Assembly: GCF_036181745.1 (NCBI RefSeq)
Contig: NZ_CP108080.1
Location: 7,939,501 to 8,003,500 of the forward strand
Direction of reading: 5' to 3'
DNA: 64,000 nt
From: Streptomyces sp. NBC_00259
GTDB taxonomy: Bacteria > Actinomycetota > Actinomycetes > Streptomycetales > Streptomycetaceae
A program made the position numbers and the translations under genes. The first letter of the stretch is position 1. Each line of letters starts with the position of its first letter. Shown here in pieces: positions 52,999-62,540 of the stretch. Under the pieces are notes generated by a model. The model did no database searches and was not told where the DNA came from. It saw only the letters and a program-made list of their open reading frames with translations.

Positions 52999-55086
52999 TC
53001 AGGGCAGGGTGAGGGACTGTTCGGTCCAGATGGTCTTGCCCGTGGCGGTGTGGCGGGTGCCCCAGTGCTGGGTGAGTTGGTGGATGAGGTAGAGACCGCG
53101 GCCGTTCTCGTCGTTGGGATGGGCGTGTTGGAGGTGGGGGGTGGTGTGGCTGGTGTCGTGGAGTTCGGTGATGAGGGTGCCGGTGTTGTGAATGAGGCGG
53201 AGCTGGATGGGGGGCTTGCCGTAGCGGATGGCGTTGGTGACGAGTTCGCTGACGATGAGTTCGGTGGTGGACGCGTGCTGGCTGAGGTTCCAGGTGGTGA
53301 GTTGCGTGGTGGCGTGGTGGCGGGCGCGGGCGACGGTGGCGGGGTGGAAGGGGAGGTCGAAGGTGGCGATGTGATGGGTGGGGAGGGTCTTGGTACGGGC
53401 GACGAGAAGGGCGATGTCGTCGGTGGGAGGGTGGGTGAGAAGGGTGGTGAGGATGCGGTCACAGGTGGTGTTGAGGGTGGGACTGGGCTGGGCGAGGGTG
53501 GCGAGGAGGGAGCTGAGGGTTTCATCGGGATCGGTGTGCTGGGGGTTGAGCAGGCCATTGGTGTAGAAGGCGAGGAGAGTGCCTTCGGGGAGTTGGGTGG
53601 TGGCGCTTTCGAAGGGCGGTGTGCCGAGGCCGAGGGGTGGGCCGGCGGGGAGGTCGAGGAAGTAGGCCTGGCCGTCGGGGGTGACGGCGGCAGGTGGGGG
53701 GTGACCGGCGCGGGCGAGAGTGCAGATGCGGGAGATGGGGTCGTAGATGGCATAGAGGCAGGTGGTGCCGGTGCCGCTGGTGGTGTCGGTTTCCTCGGTG
53801 GTGAGGTGGGTGACGAGGTCGTCGAGGCGGGTGAGGAGTTCGTCGGGCTGGAGGTCGACGTCGGCGAGGGTACGGACGGCGGTGCGGAGGCGGCCCATGG
53901 TGGCGGAGGCGCGGATGCCGTGGCCCGGGACATCGCCGACGACGAGAGCGACGCGTGTACCGGAGAGGGGGATGACGTCGAACCAGTCGCCGCCGACGCC
54001 GGCTTCGGTGTGGGCGGGGAGGTAGCGGGAGGCGATGTCGAGGGCGTTCTGGTCGGGGAGGGTGAGGGGGAGGAGGCTGCGTTGCAGGGTCATGGTGGTG
54101 GTGCGCTGGCGGGGGTGGCGCGCGAGGTCAGGCTCGGCGGTGTGCGTGCCGCTGTCGTTCATGACGTGCATCTGCTGGTGGGGTGAGGGATGTTCGTCGC
54201 TCGGATGGTGGGTGGCCAGGCACAGAGCGCGGGTATGGCCGCGGGGGTCCTTGAGGGGCGTGAGGGTGGCGGGCGGGCAGGGATCGGTGCCGTCCGCTGC
54301 GGGGAGGGGGGCGTGGGCCTGCTGAGGGTGGCCGGTTCGAAGGGCCAGACGCATGGTGTGTTCGGCTTCCTCGGCGGCCGGGCCGGGGGCGATGTCGGTC
54401 AGGCGGAGTCCGCGTATCTGGTCCTGGGTGCGGGACAGCGCGTCCTGCATGCCGGTGTTGGCGCGGATCAGACGCAGGTCGGTGTCGAAGATGGCCTGGA
54501 GGCACGGTGACTGCGTGAACGCCCACTCCCCGAGCACTTCCTCCCCGAGAGCCCCTTCCCCGGGCATCTGCTCCGCGACTGCCTCTCGCGGGTTGCCCTG
54601 AGGACCCTGGGTGCCGGGGGCCGTGCTGCTGGGCGGCTCGGTCACGGGTACCGGACGGTCGGGTGCCGGCTCGGTGGAGCCTGCGGGGGTGGCGGTCACG
54701 AGCCATTCGGTGATGCCACCGGTGGTGGTACGGCGGTGTGCGTGCACGGGAAACGGGAGGGCACGGCCGTCGTGGTGCCGCAGGGTGAGTGTGCCCGAGA
54801 AGTCGTCCTGTCCCGGCACGGGTGGAGCCGTGGGGGTGGAGGTGTCGACGAGGAGCTGGGTGGCGGGCCGGCCCATGATGTGTGCGGGGGTGTAGCCCAG
54901 GAGGTGCCGCGCTTCTTGGCTCCAGCCGGTGATGATGCCTTGCTCGCTGATGGTGGCCGTGGCTGTGGGCGGAGGCTCGGTCTTGGCGCCGTCGCCGATG
55001 GGCTGGTCCAGTGGGTCACCGAGGGCTGGGGTGGCGGGCGGTTCCGGCGTGTCGGGCCGTTCGCCGGGAGTGGGGGGTAGCTCCAT
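52999..55086 (-). CDS. PAS-SpoIIE phosphatase-HATPase regulator
   Basis: A 695-residue multidomain regulator. A PAS domain (about 42-125: TATISEQGIITGWSQEARHLLGYTPAHIMG), a second degenerate PAS (about 185-265), a PP2C/SpoIIE phosphatase (GGDWFDVI, VVGDVPGHG, TDDIALL) and a C-terminal HATPase_c kinase (ELIVSELVTNAIRYG, DENGRGLYLI). Such proteins switch anti-sigma/anti-anti-sigma partners by phosphorylation and dephosphorylation. Codons are strikingly C-ending and Thr/Pro-rich, unlike flanking genes except sbnA. ATG at 55086, GGTGAG upstream. Confidence 0.92.
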   Translation of the reverse strand: MELPPTPGERPDTPEPPATPALGDPLDQPIGDGAKTEPPPTATATISEQGIITGWSQEARHLLGYTPAHIMGRPATQLLVDTSTPTAPPVPGQDDFSGTLTLRHHDGRALPFPVHAHRRTTTGGITEWLVTATPAGSTEPAPDRPVPVTEPPSSTAPGTQGPQGNPREAVAEQMPGEGALGEEVLGEWAFTQSPCLQAIFDTDLRLIRANTGMQDALSRTQDQIRGLRLTDIAPGPAAEEAEHTMRLALRTGHPQQAHAPLPAADGTDPCPPATLTPLKDPRGHTRALCLATHHPSDEHPSPHQQMHVMNDSGTHTAEPDLARHPRQRTTTMTLQRSLLPLTLPDQNALDIASRYLPAHTEAGVGGDWFDVIPLSGTRVALVVGDVPGHGIRASATMGRLRTAVRTLADVDLQPDELLTRLDDLVTHLTTEETDTTSGTGTTCLYAIYDPISRICTLARAGHPPPAAVTPDGQAYFLDLPAGPPLGLGTPPFESATTQLPEGTLLAFYTNGLLNPQHTDPDETLSSLLATLAQPSPTLNTTCDRILTTLLTHPPTDDIALLVARTKTLPTHHIATFDLPFHPATVARARHHATTQLTTWNLSQHASTTELIVSELVTNAIRYGKPPIQLRLIHNTGTLITELHDTSHTTPHLQHAHPNDENGRGLYLIHQLTQHWGTRHTATGKTIWTEQSLTLP

Positions 55087-55262
55087 GGCCGGTCATCTCA
55101 CCCTCGCGTGTTCCGTGGCTCCCGCTGTATGTAGGGGATGCGCAGGGTCGGGGTTCTTGTCACAAGCATGATCCTGCGGCGCGTGGAGTACCAACGCGGC
55201 GGTGGACCGGGCGTCGCCGGTCGCCCACTGGACGGCTCGACGGCTCGACAGCGTTCGGGGTC

Positions 55263-56294
55263 TCATCGCCCTGCGGTGCTGCTCGCGGTCGCGCGGGGTG
55301 AGGGGGCCGGGGCGGTGCGGGCGGCCGGAGTGGTGGGTTGCTGGTGGGGGAGGACGTCGTCCCCGTAGAGGTCCTGGACCCAGTTGGTCTGGTAGATGGT
55401 TTCGAGGTAGCGCTCGCCGAGGTCGGGGGCGATGGCGACGGCGGTGGGGCTGTCGCCGGGGTGGCGGGCGAGCCAGTTCATGGCGCCGCTGACGACGGTG
55501 CCGGTGGAGCCGCCGAAGAGGAATCCGCGTCTGGCCAGGTGGTGGCACGTCCGGATGGTGTCGGCTTCCTCGACGCGGATCACTTCGTCCACGTAGGAGG
55601 TGTCGAGCAGCGGGGGACGAACGCTGGTGCCCAGGCCGGGGATCATGCGCCGTCCGGTGGGGCCGCCGAAGGTGACCGAGCCGGCGCTGTCGACGGCCAC
55701 GATGTGTACGGGGCGGTGCCACTCGCGGAAGTAGCGGGCGCAGCCCATCAGGGTTCCGGTGGTGCCGGCGCCGACGAACAGGACGTCGAGGTCGGGGAAC
55801 TGCCGGGCGATCGCGGGGGCGGTGCGGCGGTAGTGGGCGAGGTGGTTGTGGGGGTTGGCGTACTGGTTGAGCCATACGTAGCGCTCGTCGGAGGCGACCC
55901 GGGCGCGGACGTGGTCGATGCGGGCGCCGAGGAAACCGCTCTCGCCGGGTTCGGTGATGACGTGGACCTGGCTGCCGAGGGCCTCCATGAGGAGCCGGGT
56001 GGACAGGTTGCAGCGTGAGTCGGTCACGCACAGGAAGCGGTAGCCCTTGCTGGCCGCGATCATGCTCAGGGCCACGCCCAGGTTGCCGGAGGAGGACTCG
56101 ATGAGGATCGAGTCCTTAGTCAGCAGGCCGTCCCGTTCGGCGGCCTCGATCATTTCGCCCGCGGCTTTGAGTTTGATGGAGCCGGCGAAGTTGAATCCTT
56201 CGCATTTGAGGAACAGCGAGTGTCCGAACATCGCCTCGAGGTCGACGTAGAGGTCGTCTTCGTTGAAGGCCTGGGGGGTGGATATGACGGGCAC
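55263..56294 (-). CDS. sbnA: SbnA-like N-(2-amino-2-carboxyethyl)-L-glutamate synthase (Dap pathway)
   Basis: A 343-residue PLP enzyme of the cysteine synthase fold. PLP Lys41 lies in GFNFAGSIKLKAA, SSSGNLG binds the carboxylate, and GAGTTGTLMG binds phosphate. The KLK pattern instead of SIKDR separates SbnA from cysteine synthase. SbnA joins O-phosphoserine and glutamate, and SbnB then cleaves the product to L-2,3-diaminopropionate. GTG at 56294 with GAGGAG upstream. It is divergent from the synthetase genes, and the SbnB partner is at 63664. The C-terminal 25 residues are an Ala/Pro/Thr tail. Confidence 0.9.
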   Translation of the reverse strand: MPVISTPQAFNEDDLYVDLEAMFGHSLFLKCEGFNFAGSIKLKAAGEMIEAAERDGLLTKDSILIESSSGNLGVALSMIAASKGYRFLCVTDSRCNLSTRLLMEALGSQVHVITEPGESGFLGARIDHVRARVASDERYVWLNQYANPHNHLAHYRRTAPAIARQFPDLDVLFVGAGTTGTLMGCARYFREWHRPVHIVAVDSAGSVTFGGPTGRRMIPGLGTSVRPPLLDTSYVDEVIRVEEADTIRTCHHLARRGFLFGGSTGTVVSGAMNWLARHPGDSPTAVAIAPDLGERYLETIYQTNWVQDLYGDDVLPHQQPTTPAARTAPAPSPRATASSTAGR

Positions 56295-56473
56295 GGTGGT
56301 CTCCTCGTTCTTGTCGGGTGCGTTGTGCGTTCTCTTCTGCGCTGTTCCGGGCCGGTCCCGCTCGGCTGAATGACGTGATGACGCGGGTCCCGGAGTCCGG
56401 ATCCGTCTGGCCGGCGCTTCTCTTTCAGTACGCCCGGTCCGGGCGGCACTGTCATGCCACCGGAATTCGGGAC

Positions 56474-56502
56474 TTGACACCCGCCGCCATTACGGTTACG
56501 GA
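56474..56502 (+). promoter_or_regulatory. candidate sigma-70 type promoter
   Basis: Exact TTGACA -35 box, 17-bp spacing, TACGGA as -10. It would give a leader of about 580 nt before the synthetase start codon. A second promoter near the AATCC repeats cannot be excluded. Confidence 0.5.
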
Positions 56503-56650
56503 AATGCCGCTGGCCTGTTCCTTTGCCTGTGCAGGAGCAGGCGGCGGTCGCCCAGGGACGGGGCCGTGCACGCTCCCGCGGCGGCTGTCGGGGGCTTCAG
56601 TGAGCCGTGGCGGCGAGGCGCCGAGCGTTGTGGGTGCTACGCCACTCGGA

Positions 56651-56700
56651 AATCCAGAGTCCGGAATCCAAATGCCGAGAATCCGACAATCCGAGAATCG
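56651..56700 (+). repeat. cluster of AATCC direct repeats
   Basis: AATCC occurs at 56651, 56665, 56680, 56688, with AATCG at 56696; spacings are 14, 15, 8 and 8 bp. This A-rich run stands out in the region and could be a regulator array. Confidence 0.5.
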
Positions 56701-56941
56701 AAAACCTTCTGGGCCGGACAGCGGCGGGTTCTTACCGGGGCTTGTCCGCGGGGTCAAGTTCCGAATTTCAGGGGCAGGACAGGGGCTTTCCCGTCGGGCC
56801 TACTGGAGGTGCGTTCGGTACCGGAGAGCCGTGGCGGTTTCGAGAGTGACGGCTGCTCACGCCCCGCGCGGGGTGTGAGCGGGTCCGGACGATGTAAAGG
56901 CAAACCGACAGCGGACCGCACAGACTGCAGGTGGAAGACCC

Positions 56942-57097
56942 ATGTTCTCGTTGCTTCATAGAAAGGCAAGGGCCTATGGCCTTGGTGTTTCCGGGTGGCA
57001 TGTTCCGGCTGGTTCCCTCCGGCGCCTCCGGATGCGGGCTGCACGGGCTGCACGGGCCGTATCCGCCTGGCGCATCTTCGGAGGGCTGCCGTGCTGA
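56942..57097 (+). CDS. short reading frame (51 codons) overlapping the synthetase start
   Basis: ATG at 56942, with GGTGG about 10 nt upstream, encodes MFSLLHRKARAYGLG and a basic, Arg-rich remainder. Its TGA lies within GTGCTGA, overlapping the GTG of the synthetase gene by 7 bp. Such an arrangement can couple or attenuate translation. No family recognised and coding status is not certain. Confidence 0.3.
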   Translation: MFSLLHRKARAYGLGVSGWHVPAGSLRRLRMRAARAARAVSAWRIFGGLPC

Positions 57098-59823
57098 GCG
57101 ACACCGCCGGGATTACCGCCGCGCCTGGGGCCACAGCAGTCGGCAGGCCGCCGGGTGCGGCGGGTGTCGGGGACGGTGCGGGCGCCGGCGTCGAGGCGCT
57201 GATGGCCGAGGTGCTGGCCGGAGTGCTCGGGGTCGAGGAGGTGCCGGTCGAGGGTGATTTCTTCACCGAGCTGGGCGCTGATTCCTTGGTGATGGCCCGG
57301 TTCTGCGCGCGGATCAGGAAGCGCGACGATCTACCGACGGTGTCGATGACGGATGTCTACCGGCATCCCATGATCCGGAGCCTGGCGGCCGCGTTCACGG
57401 ACGCCACCCCCACCCCCGGCCCCACCCCGACTCCGGCCCCGGCATCGGTTCCTGCCTCGCCGGCGGTCCCGGCGCAGGCTGAGGCACCGTCCGGAGCGGT
57501 GTCAGGCGCACCCTCCGGGTCGCCCGAGCCGTCGCCGGAGCCGCCGTCGGGGTTACCGGACGAGCCGGGGCCGGCGTCCCGGTCGCGGTCCGGGTCCCGT
57601 GTGCCGGATGGCGCGCGGGCGGTGGTGCCCGACACATGGCAGTACGTCTGGTGCGGGGCGTCGCAGCTGTTGCTGTTCCTACTCTTCTCAAGCCTGGGAG
57701 CGCTGGCCGGGTCCCATGGCTGTCAGTGGGCCGCGGCGGGTTCCGGAGCGGCCGGCTTCTATCTGCGGGCCGTGGTCTTCGGCGGAGCCGTGTTCCTCGG
57801 CCTGTGTGCGCTCCCGGTCGTGGCGAAGTGGCTGCTGATCGGCCGCTTCACCGCGCGCCGGATCCCGGTGTGGAGTGCGGGCTATCTGCGGTTCTGGTGC
57901 GTGAAGACGCTGATCCGTACCAGCCCGGTGCGTCTGTTGACCGGCTCGCCGCTGTACGTGCTGTACCTGCGGGCGCTGGGCGCGAAGGTCGGCCGTGGCG
58001 CTGTGGTCTTCTCCAAGCACATTCCCGTGTGCACCGACCTGCTCACGATCGGCGAGGGCACGGTGGTCCGCAAGGACGTGCACTTCTCCTGTTACCGGGC
58101 GCATGCCGGTGCGATCGAGACCGGCCCTGTCACTCTCGGGCGCCAGGTGACCGTCAGCGAGCAGACGGTCCTGGACGTCGGGACGTCGATGGGCGACGGG
58201 GCCCAGCTGGGCCATGCCTCCGCTCTGCACACGGGGCAGTCCGTACCCGCCGGCCAGGCGTGGCATGGATCTCCCGCGCAGCCGGCCGGGGGGACGGACT
58301 TCCGGGCCGTCGTCCCCGCTCGCTGCGGGAGCCTGCGCCGGGCCCTCTACGGCCTGTGGCAGCTGTCCGGCATGGTGCTGGTGTACCTGCCTCTGACGAT
58401 GGCGGGTGTGGGCGTCCTGCTCACTGCGCTGCCGCAGTCCGGCCGGCTGCTCACCTCCGGACCGCCGCCCGTCACCAGTGCCGCCTTCTACGGTGAGACG
58501 CTGGCCGTGTCGTTCGTGGTCTTCTTCGGCGCCCTGCTCGCCCGTCTCCTCCTCGCGGGTACCGTGCCGCGCCTGCTGAGCCGGCTGTTCCTCACCCCAG
58601 GCAGGGTCTATCCGCTGTACGGGTTCCACCACGGCATTCAGCGGGCGGTCACCCGGATGACCAACGTCAAGTTCCTCACCCTGCTGTTCGGTGACAGCTC
58701 CGCGATCGTGCACTACCTGCGCCACCTCGGCTACGACCTGCGCCGTATCGAGCAGACCGGGTCGAACTTCGGCTCGCTGGTCAAGCACGACAGCCCCTAC
58801 CTGAGCGACGTCGGCAGCGGCACGGTCGTCGCCGACGGACTGTCGATCGTCAACGCCGACTTCTCCAGCACGTCCTTCCGTCTGTCCCGGGCCTCGATCG
58901 GGGCGCACAACTTCCTCGGCAACAACATCGCGTACCCCTCCCGCGGCCGAACGGGCGACAACTGCCTGCTCGCGACCAAGGTGATGGTTCCCATCGACGG
59001 ACCGGTCCGCGAGGGAGTGGGCCTGCTGGGATCGCCGGCCTTCGAGATCCCCCGCACGGTGCTGCGCGACACCCGGCTCGACCACATCTCCGGCGCTGAT
59101 CTGCGCGGCCGCCTGGCCGCCAAGAACCGGCACAACGCCGTCACCGCCGTGCTGCACCTGCTGGTGCGGTGGGTCCACTTCTTCGGAGTCACGCTCATCG
59201 CCCTGGCCGCTGCCCGCCTCCACCACAGCCTCGGCGCGGCGGTGTTCGCACCGGCCGCCCTGTGCACCCTGGTCTTCACCGTCGTCTACTTCGTCCTGGC
59301 CGAACGTGCCGTCACGGCACGGCGGCCCATGAAGCCGCTCGCCTGCTCGATCTACGAACCCTCCTTCTGGCAGCACGAACGCTTCTGGAAACTCGCCACC
59401 CACACCTACATGCAGGCCTTCAACGGCACACCCTTCAAGCCCCTCGTATGGCGGATGCTGGGCGTCCGGATCGGCCGCAGGGTCTTCGACGACGGCGCTT
59501 CGATCACCGAGCGGACGCTCACCACCATCGGGGACGACTGCACGCTGAACGCGGCAAGCAAGATCCAGTGCCACTCGCAGGAGGACGGCGCCTTCAAGCG
59601 GGACGACGCCACGATCGGCGCCGGCGTGACGCTCGGGGTCGGCGCGTTCGTCCATTACGGCGTGACGGTCGGCGACCACGCGCAGCTCGCGGCCGACTCG
59701 TTCCTGATGAAGGGCGAGGAAGTTCCCCCTAACGCTCGGTGGGGCGGAAACCCGGCCCGGGAAGTACGGGACAACAGGGCCTGCAACGGCCACGACGCCG
59801 CCGTCCCGGCACGCGTCACCTGA
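57091..59823 (+). CDS. PCP-fused membrane protein resembling the C-terminal half of poly-lysine synthetase (NRPS terminal domain)
   Basis: A 910-residue protein. Carrier domain about 30-105 with Ser65 in ELGADSLVM; Pro/Ser linker to about 180; then six hydrophobic helices in three pairs (about 190-250, 425-500, 690-745) separating three soluble parts with left-handed beta-helix or acyltransferase-like motifs (DDATIGAGVTLGVGAFV, NARWGGNPARE). This order, six membrane helices around three soluble domains, is that of epsilon-poly-L-lysine synthetase and poly-Dap synthetase after their A-T unit. GTG 57091 has GGAGG upstream. It lacks its own A domain; the next gene supplies one. Confidence 0.85.
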   Translation: MLSDTAGITAAPGATAVGRPPGAAGVGDGAGAGVEALMAEVLAGVLGVEEVPVEGDFFTELGADSLVMARFCARIRKRDDLPTVSMTDVYRHPMIRSLAAAFTDATPTPGPTPTPAPASVPASPAVPAQAEAPSGAVSGAPSGSPEPSPEPPSGLPDEPGPASRSRSGSRVPDGARAVVPDTWQYVWCGASQLLLFLLFSSLGALAGSHGCQWAAAGSGAAGFYLRAVVFGGAVFLGLCALPVVAKWLLIGRFTARRIPVWSAGYLRFWCVKTLIRTSPVRLLTGSPLYVLYLRALGAKVGRGAVVFSKHIPVCTDLLTIGEGTVVRKDVHFSCYRAHAGAIETGPVTLGRQVTVSEQTVLDVGTSMGDGAQLGHASALHTGQSVPAGQAWHGSPAQPAGGTDFRAVVPARCGSLRRALYGLWQLSGMVLVYLPLTMAGVGVLLTALPQSGRLLTSGPPPVTSAAFYGETLAVSFVVFFGALLARLLLAGTVPRLLSRLFLTPGRVYPLYGFHHGIQRAVTRMTNVKFLTLLFGDSSAIVHYLRHLGYDLRRIEQTGSNFGSLVKHDSPYLSDVGSGTVVADGLSIVNADFSSTSFRLSRASIGAHNFLGNNIAYPSRGRTGDNCLLATKVMVPIDGPVREGVGLLGSPAFEIPRTVLRDTRLDHISGADLRGRLAAKNRHNAVTAVLHLLVRWVHFFGVTLIALAAARLHHSLGAAVFAPAALCTLVFTVVYFVLAERAVTARRPMKPLACSIYEPSFWQHERFWKLATHTYMQAFNGTPFKPLVWRMLGVRIGRRVFDDGASITERTLTTIGDDCTLNAASKIQCHSQEDGAFKRDDATIGAGVTLGVGAFVHYGVTVGDHAQLAADSFLMKGEEVPPNARWGGNPAREVRDNRACNGHDAAVPARVT

Positions 59824-59866
59824 AACCACGGCAGCACGGCGCACGACACGCGAAGGGAACGACACG

Positions 59867-62488
59867 TTGGAACTGGATAGGGACATGGACGTGCGGGTGG
59901 ATGTGGGTCGGGAGTTCTGGCGTGGGGTGGTGGGTGGGGGTGGGTTTGCTTCGGTTCCGCGGTGGGTGTCGGCGCCGGCTGTGGTGGCGGGTGTGGGTGA
60001 GTGTGAGGTGCGGGTTCCGGGTGGGGTGGTGTCGGGGTTGAGGGGTGTGGCGGGGGAGCTGGGGGTGGGGGTGGGTTCGTTGGTGCTGGCTGTGCATGGG
60101 CGGGTGCTGGGGGTGTTGTCGGGTGAGGACGAGGTGGTGACGGGTTACGTGTCGGCGCGGGGTGGGGTGGTGCCGTGCCGGTTGTCGGGGCGGGCGGGTT
60201 CGTGGCGTGAGCTGGTGGGTGGGGCGGTGCGGGTGGAGTCGGGGTTGTGGGCGCATCGGGATGTTCCGGTGGGTGTGGTGGTTCAGGAGTTGGGGTTGTC
60301 GGGGCCGTTGTTCGAGGTGGAGTTCGATCCGGCCGGGACGGCTGCCACGACGACGGTCACTCCTGGCATCACCGGTGGTGCCGGTGGTTCGGGTGGGGTG
60401 GGTGGGTTGGTGGAGGGGTCGGTGTTGCGGGTGGGGGTGGTGGAGGACGGGCGGGGTCTGGTGGTGCGGTTGTGGTTCAGGACGGTGGTGATGGATGCGG
60501 AGGCCGCGGAGCGGGTTGCGGGCTATTACGTGGCGGGGTTGGGGCAGTTGGCGGCGGGTGTGGATTCGGTGCCGGGGTCGTTGGTGTCGGGTGGGGAGCT
60601 GGCGTTTCAGGTGCAGGGGCTGGCGGGGCGGCGGCGTGAGGTGCCGGGGGTGCGGGTGCATGAGTTGTTCGAGGGGTGGGTGCGCCAGCGTCCGGGTGCG
60701 GTGGCCGCGGTCTGCGGTGGGCGGCGGGTGTCGTACGGGGAGTTGAATGCGCGGGCGAATCGGCTGGCGCGGGCGCTGGTGGCGCGGGGGGTGGGCCGTG
60801 AGGGTGTGGTCGCGGTGGTGATGGAGCGGAATCTGGACTGGCTGGCGGCGGTGCTGGCGGTGTTCAAGGCGGGTGGGGTGTATCTGCCGGTGGAGCCACA
60901 TTTCCCGGCGGGGCGGATCGCGGCGACGCTGGGGCGGGCGGGGTGTGGGGTGGTGCTGAGCGAGGCGGGCAGCACCGGCTCGTTGGATGAGGCGCTGGGG
61001 TCGCTGGGGGGTGTGGAGCGGCTGCTGGTGGACGATGCCTGGGCGGAGGAGCATGCCGGGCACGATCTGGACCTGCCCGTGGACGCGGATCAGTTGGCGT
61101 ACATCTACTTCACGTCCGGGTCGACGGGTGAGCCGAAGGGGGCGATGTGTGAGCACGCGGGGCTGGTGAATCACCTGTTCGCGAAGATCGACGATCTCGG
61201 TATCGGTGAGGACAGTGTGGTGGCGCAGGTGGCGCCGCAGTGCTTCGACATCTCGTTGTGGCAGCTGGTGTCCGCGCTCATGGTGGGCGGGCGGACGCTG
61301 CTGGTGGAGCAGGACGCGGTGCTGGATGTGGGCCGGTTCCTGGACACGGTGTCCGCCGGTGGGGTGACGGTGCTGCAGGTGGTGCCCTCGTATCTGGAGG
61401 CGCTGCTGGCGGGACTGGAGCAGCAGCCGCAGGCACTGGAACGGCTGCGGTGTGTGTCGGTGACGGGTGAGGCGTTGAAGCGGGAGCTGGCCGAGCGCTG
61501 GTTCACGGCCCGTCCGGGGGTGGCTCTGGTGAACGCCTACGGGCTGACGGAGACCTGTGACGACACCAATCACGAGGTGATGCACACGGTCCCGGAGCGG
61601 GTCCTGCTGGGCCGGCCGGTGAGCAACGTGCACGTGTACGTCGTGGATGACGATCTGATGCCGGTGCCGTTGGGCGCGCCGGGCGAGATCGTGTTCTCCG
61701 GGGTGTGTGTGGGGCGGGGTTATGTGAATGATCCCGAGCGCACCGCGCGGGCGTTCGTGCCCGATCCGCATCGTGCGGGTGAGCGGTTGTATCGCAGTGG
61801 GGACCGGGGCCGCTGGCATCCTTCGGGGAAGCTGGAGTTCCTGGGCCGCCGGGACACGCAGGTGAAGATCCGCGGGTTCCGGATCGAGATCGGCGAGATC
61901 GAGAACACGCTGCTGCGGGTGCCCGGAGTACGCGACGGCGCGGTCGTGGTCACCGACACCGGTGCCGGACAGCAACTGGCCGCCTTCTACACCGCCCCCA
62001 CCCCACTCGACAGCCGGATCCTGCAGGAACACCTGGCGGCCACCCTGCCCGCCTACATGGTGCCCCCGGTCTTCCACTGGCAGCAGGCCCTGCCCCTGAC
62101 CCCGAACGGCAAGACCGACAAGAAGACCCTCACCCACCTCGCCACCGACCTCGCCACCCACACCCCCACCGATAGCGGCGCAGCGGAGCGCGAGGCGCCG
62201 GCCACCGCGACCGAACAGCGCCTGGCCGCCGCCTGGGCGAACGTCCTCGGCATCGAACAGGACCAGATCGGCCGGCAAGACCACTTCTTCGACCGCGGCG
62301 GCACCTCCCTGTCCGCGGTGAAACTCGCCATCGCCCTCGACCGCCAGATCACCCTCAAAGACGTCACCCGCCATCCCGTCCTCGCCGACCTCGCCACCCA
62401 ACTCGACAGCGCAGCGCCGCTTCCCGCGGCCGACTCTCCGGCTGGTTCGGCGACCGGCTCGGCGACCGAACTGACTCCCGCTCCCTGA
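59867..62488 (+). CDS. partial C-A-PCP synthetase, probable Dap-type activator
   Basis: An 873-residue protein. Residues 1-255 resemble only the C-terminal half of a condensation domain (WRELVGGAVRVESGLW) with no HHxxxDG. The A domain (about 265-780) has FTSGSTGEPKG, NAYGLTETCDD, YRSGDRG, KIRGFRIEIGE and NGKTDK; the carrier Ser is near 815 in DRGGTSLS. Pocket residues read D-I-W-Q-S-T-A-D-D-K; the two adjacent Asp suit a side-chain amine, consistent with Dap from the flanking genes. TTG at 59867 follows GAAGGG; ATG 59885 is also possible. Codon use changes from G-ending to C-ending at about 61900. Confidence 0.88.
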   Translation: MELDRDMDVRVDVGREFWRGVVGGGGFASVPRWVSAPAVVAGVGECEVRVPGGVVSGLRGVAGELGVGVGSLVLAVHGRVLGVLSGEDEVVTGYVSARGGVVPCRLSGRAGSWRELVGGAVRVESGLWAHRDVPVGVVVQELGLSGPLFEVEFDPAGTAATTTVTPGITGGAGGSGGVGGLVEGSVLRVGVVEDGRGLVVRLWFRTVVMDAEAAERVAGYYVAGLGQLAAGVDSVPGSLVSGGELAFQVQGLAGRRREVPGVRVHELFEGWVRQRPGAVAAVCGGRRVSYGELNARANRLARALVARGVGREGVVAVVMERNLDWLAAVLAVFKAGGVYLPVEPHFPAGRIAATLGRAGCGVVLSEAGSTGSLDEALGSLGGVERLLVDDAWAEEHAGHDLDLPVDADQLAYIYFTSGSTGEPKGAMCEHAGLVNHLFAKIDDLGIGEDSVVAQVAPQCFDISLWQLVSALMVGGRTLLVEQDAVLDVGRFLDTVSAGGVTVLQVVPSYLEALLAGLEQQPQALERLRCVSVTGEALKRELAERWFTARPGVALVNAYGLTETCDDTNHEVMHTVPERVLLGRPVSNVHVYVVDDDLMPVPLGAPGEIVFSGVCVGRGYVNDPERTARAFVPDPHRAGERLYRSGDRGRWHPSGKLEFLGRRDTQVKIRGFRIEIGEIENTLLRVPGVRDGAVVVTDTGAGQQLAAFYTAPTPLDSRILQEHLAATLPAYMVPPVFHWQQALPLTPNGKTDKKTLTHLATDLATHTPTDSGAAEREAPATATEQRLAAAWANVLGIEQDQIGRQDHFFDRGGTSLSAVKLAIALDRQITLKDVTRHPVLADLATQLDSAAPLPAADSPAGSATGSATELTPAP

Positions 62489-62540
62489 CAGCACTGCACC
62501 GTCCATCAGAGACACCACACCACGAAAGGGATCGTCAATC

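Larger units (their letters stand above)
56295..57090. promoter_or_regulatory. about 800-bp divergent control region of the Dap/synthetase locus
   Basis: No convincing protein gene other than the small reading frame at 56942. Rightward promoter candidate: TTGACA at 56474-56479, 17-bp spacer, TACGGA at 56497-56502. AATCC motifs recur in 56651-56700. The region is lower in GC than its surroundings, so heavy regulation is likely. Confidence 0.55.

Noticed and set aside
56318..56878. Open frame in the divergent Dap control region
   Set aside because: Crosses promoter-like sequence and the AATCC repeats, with no ribosome site or domain.
57091..62488. A conventional epsilon-poly-lysine synthetase
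   Set aside because: That enzyme is one protein with A-T first. Here the domains are in two genes in reversed order, and Dap enzymes, not Lys supply, flank them.
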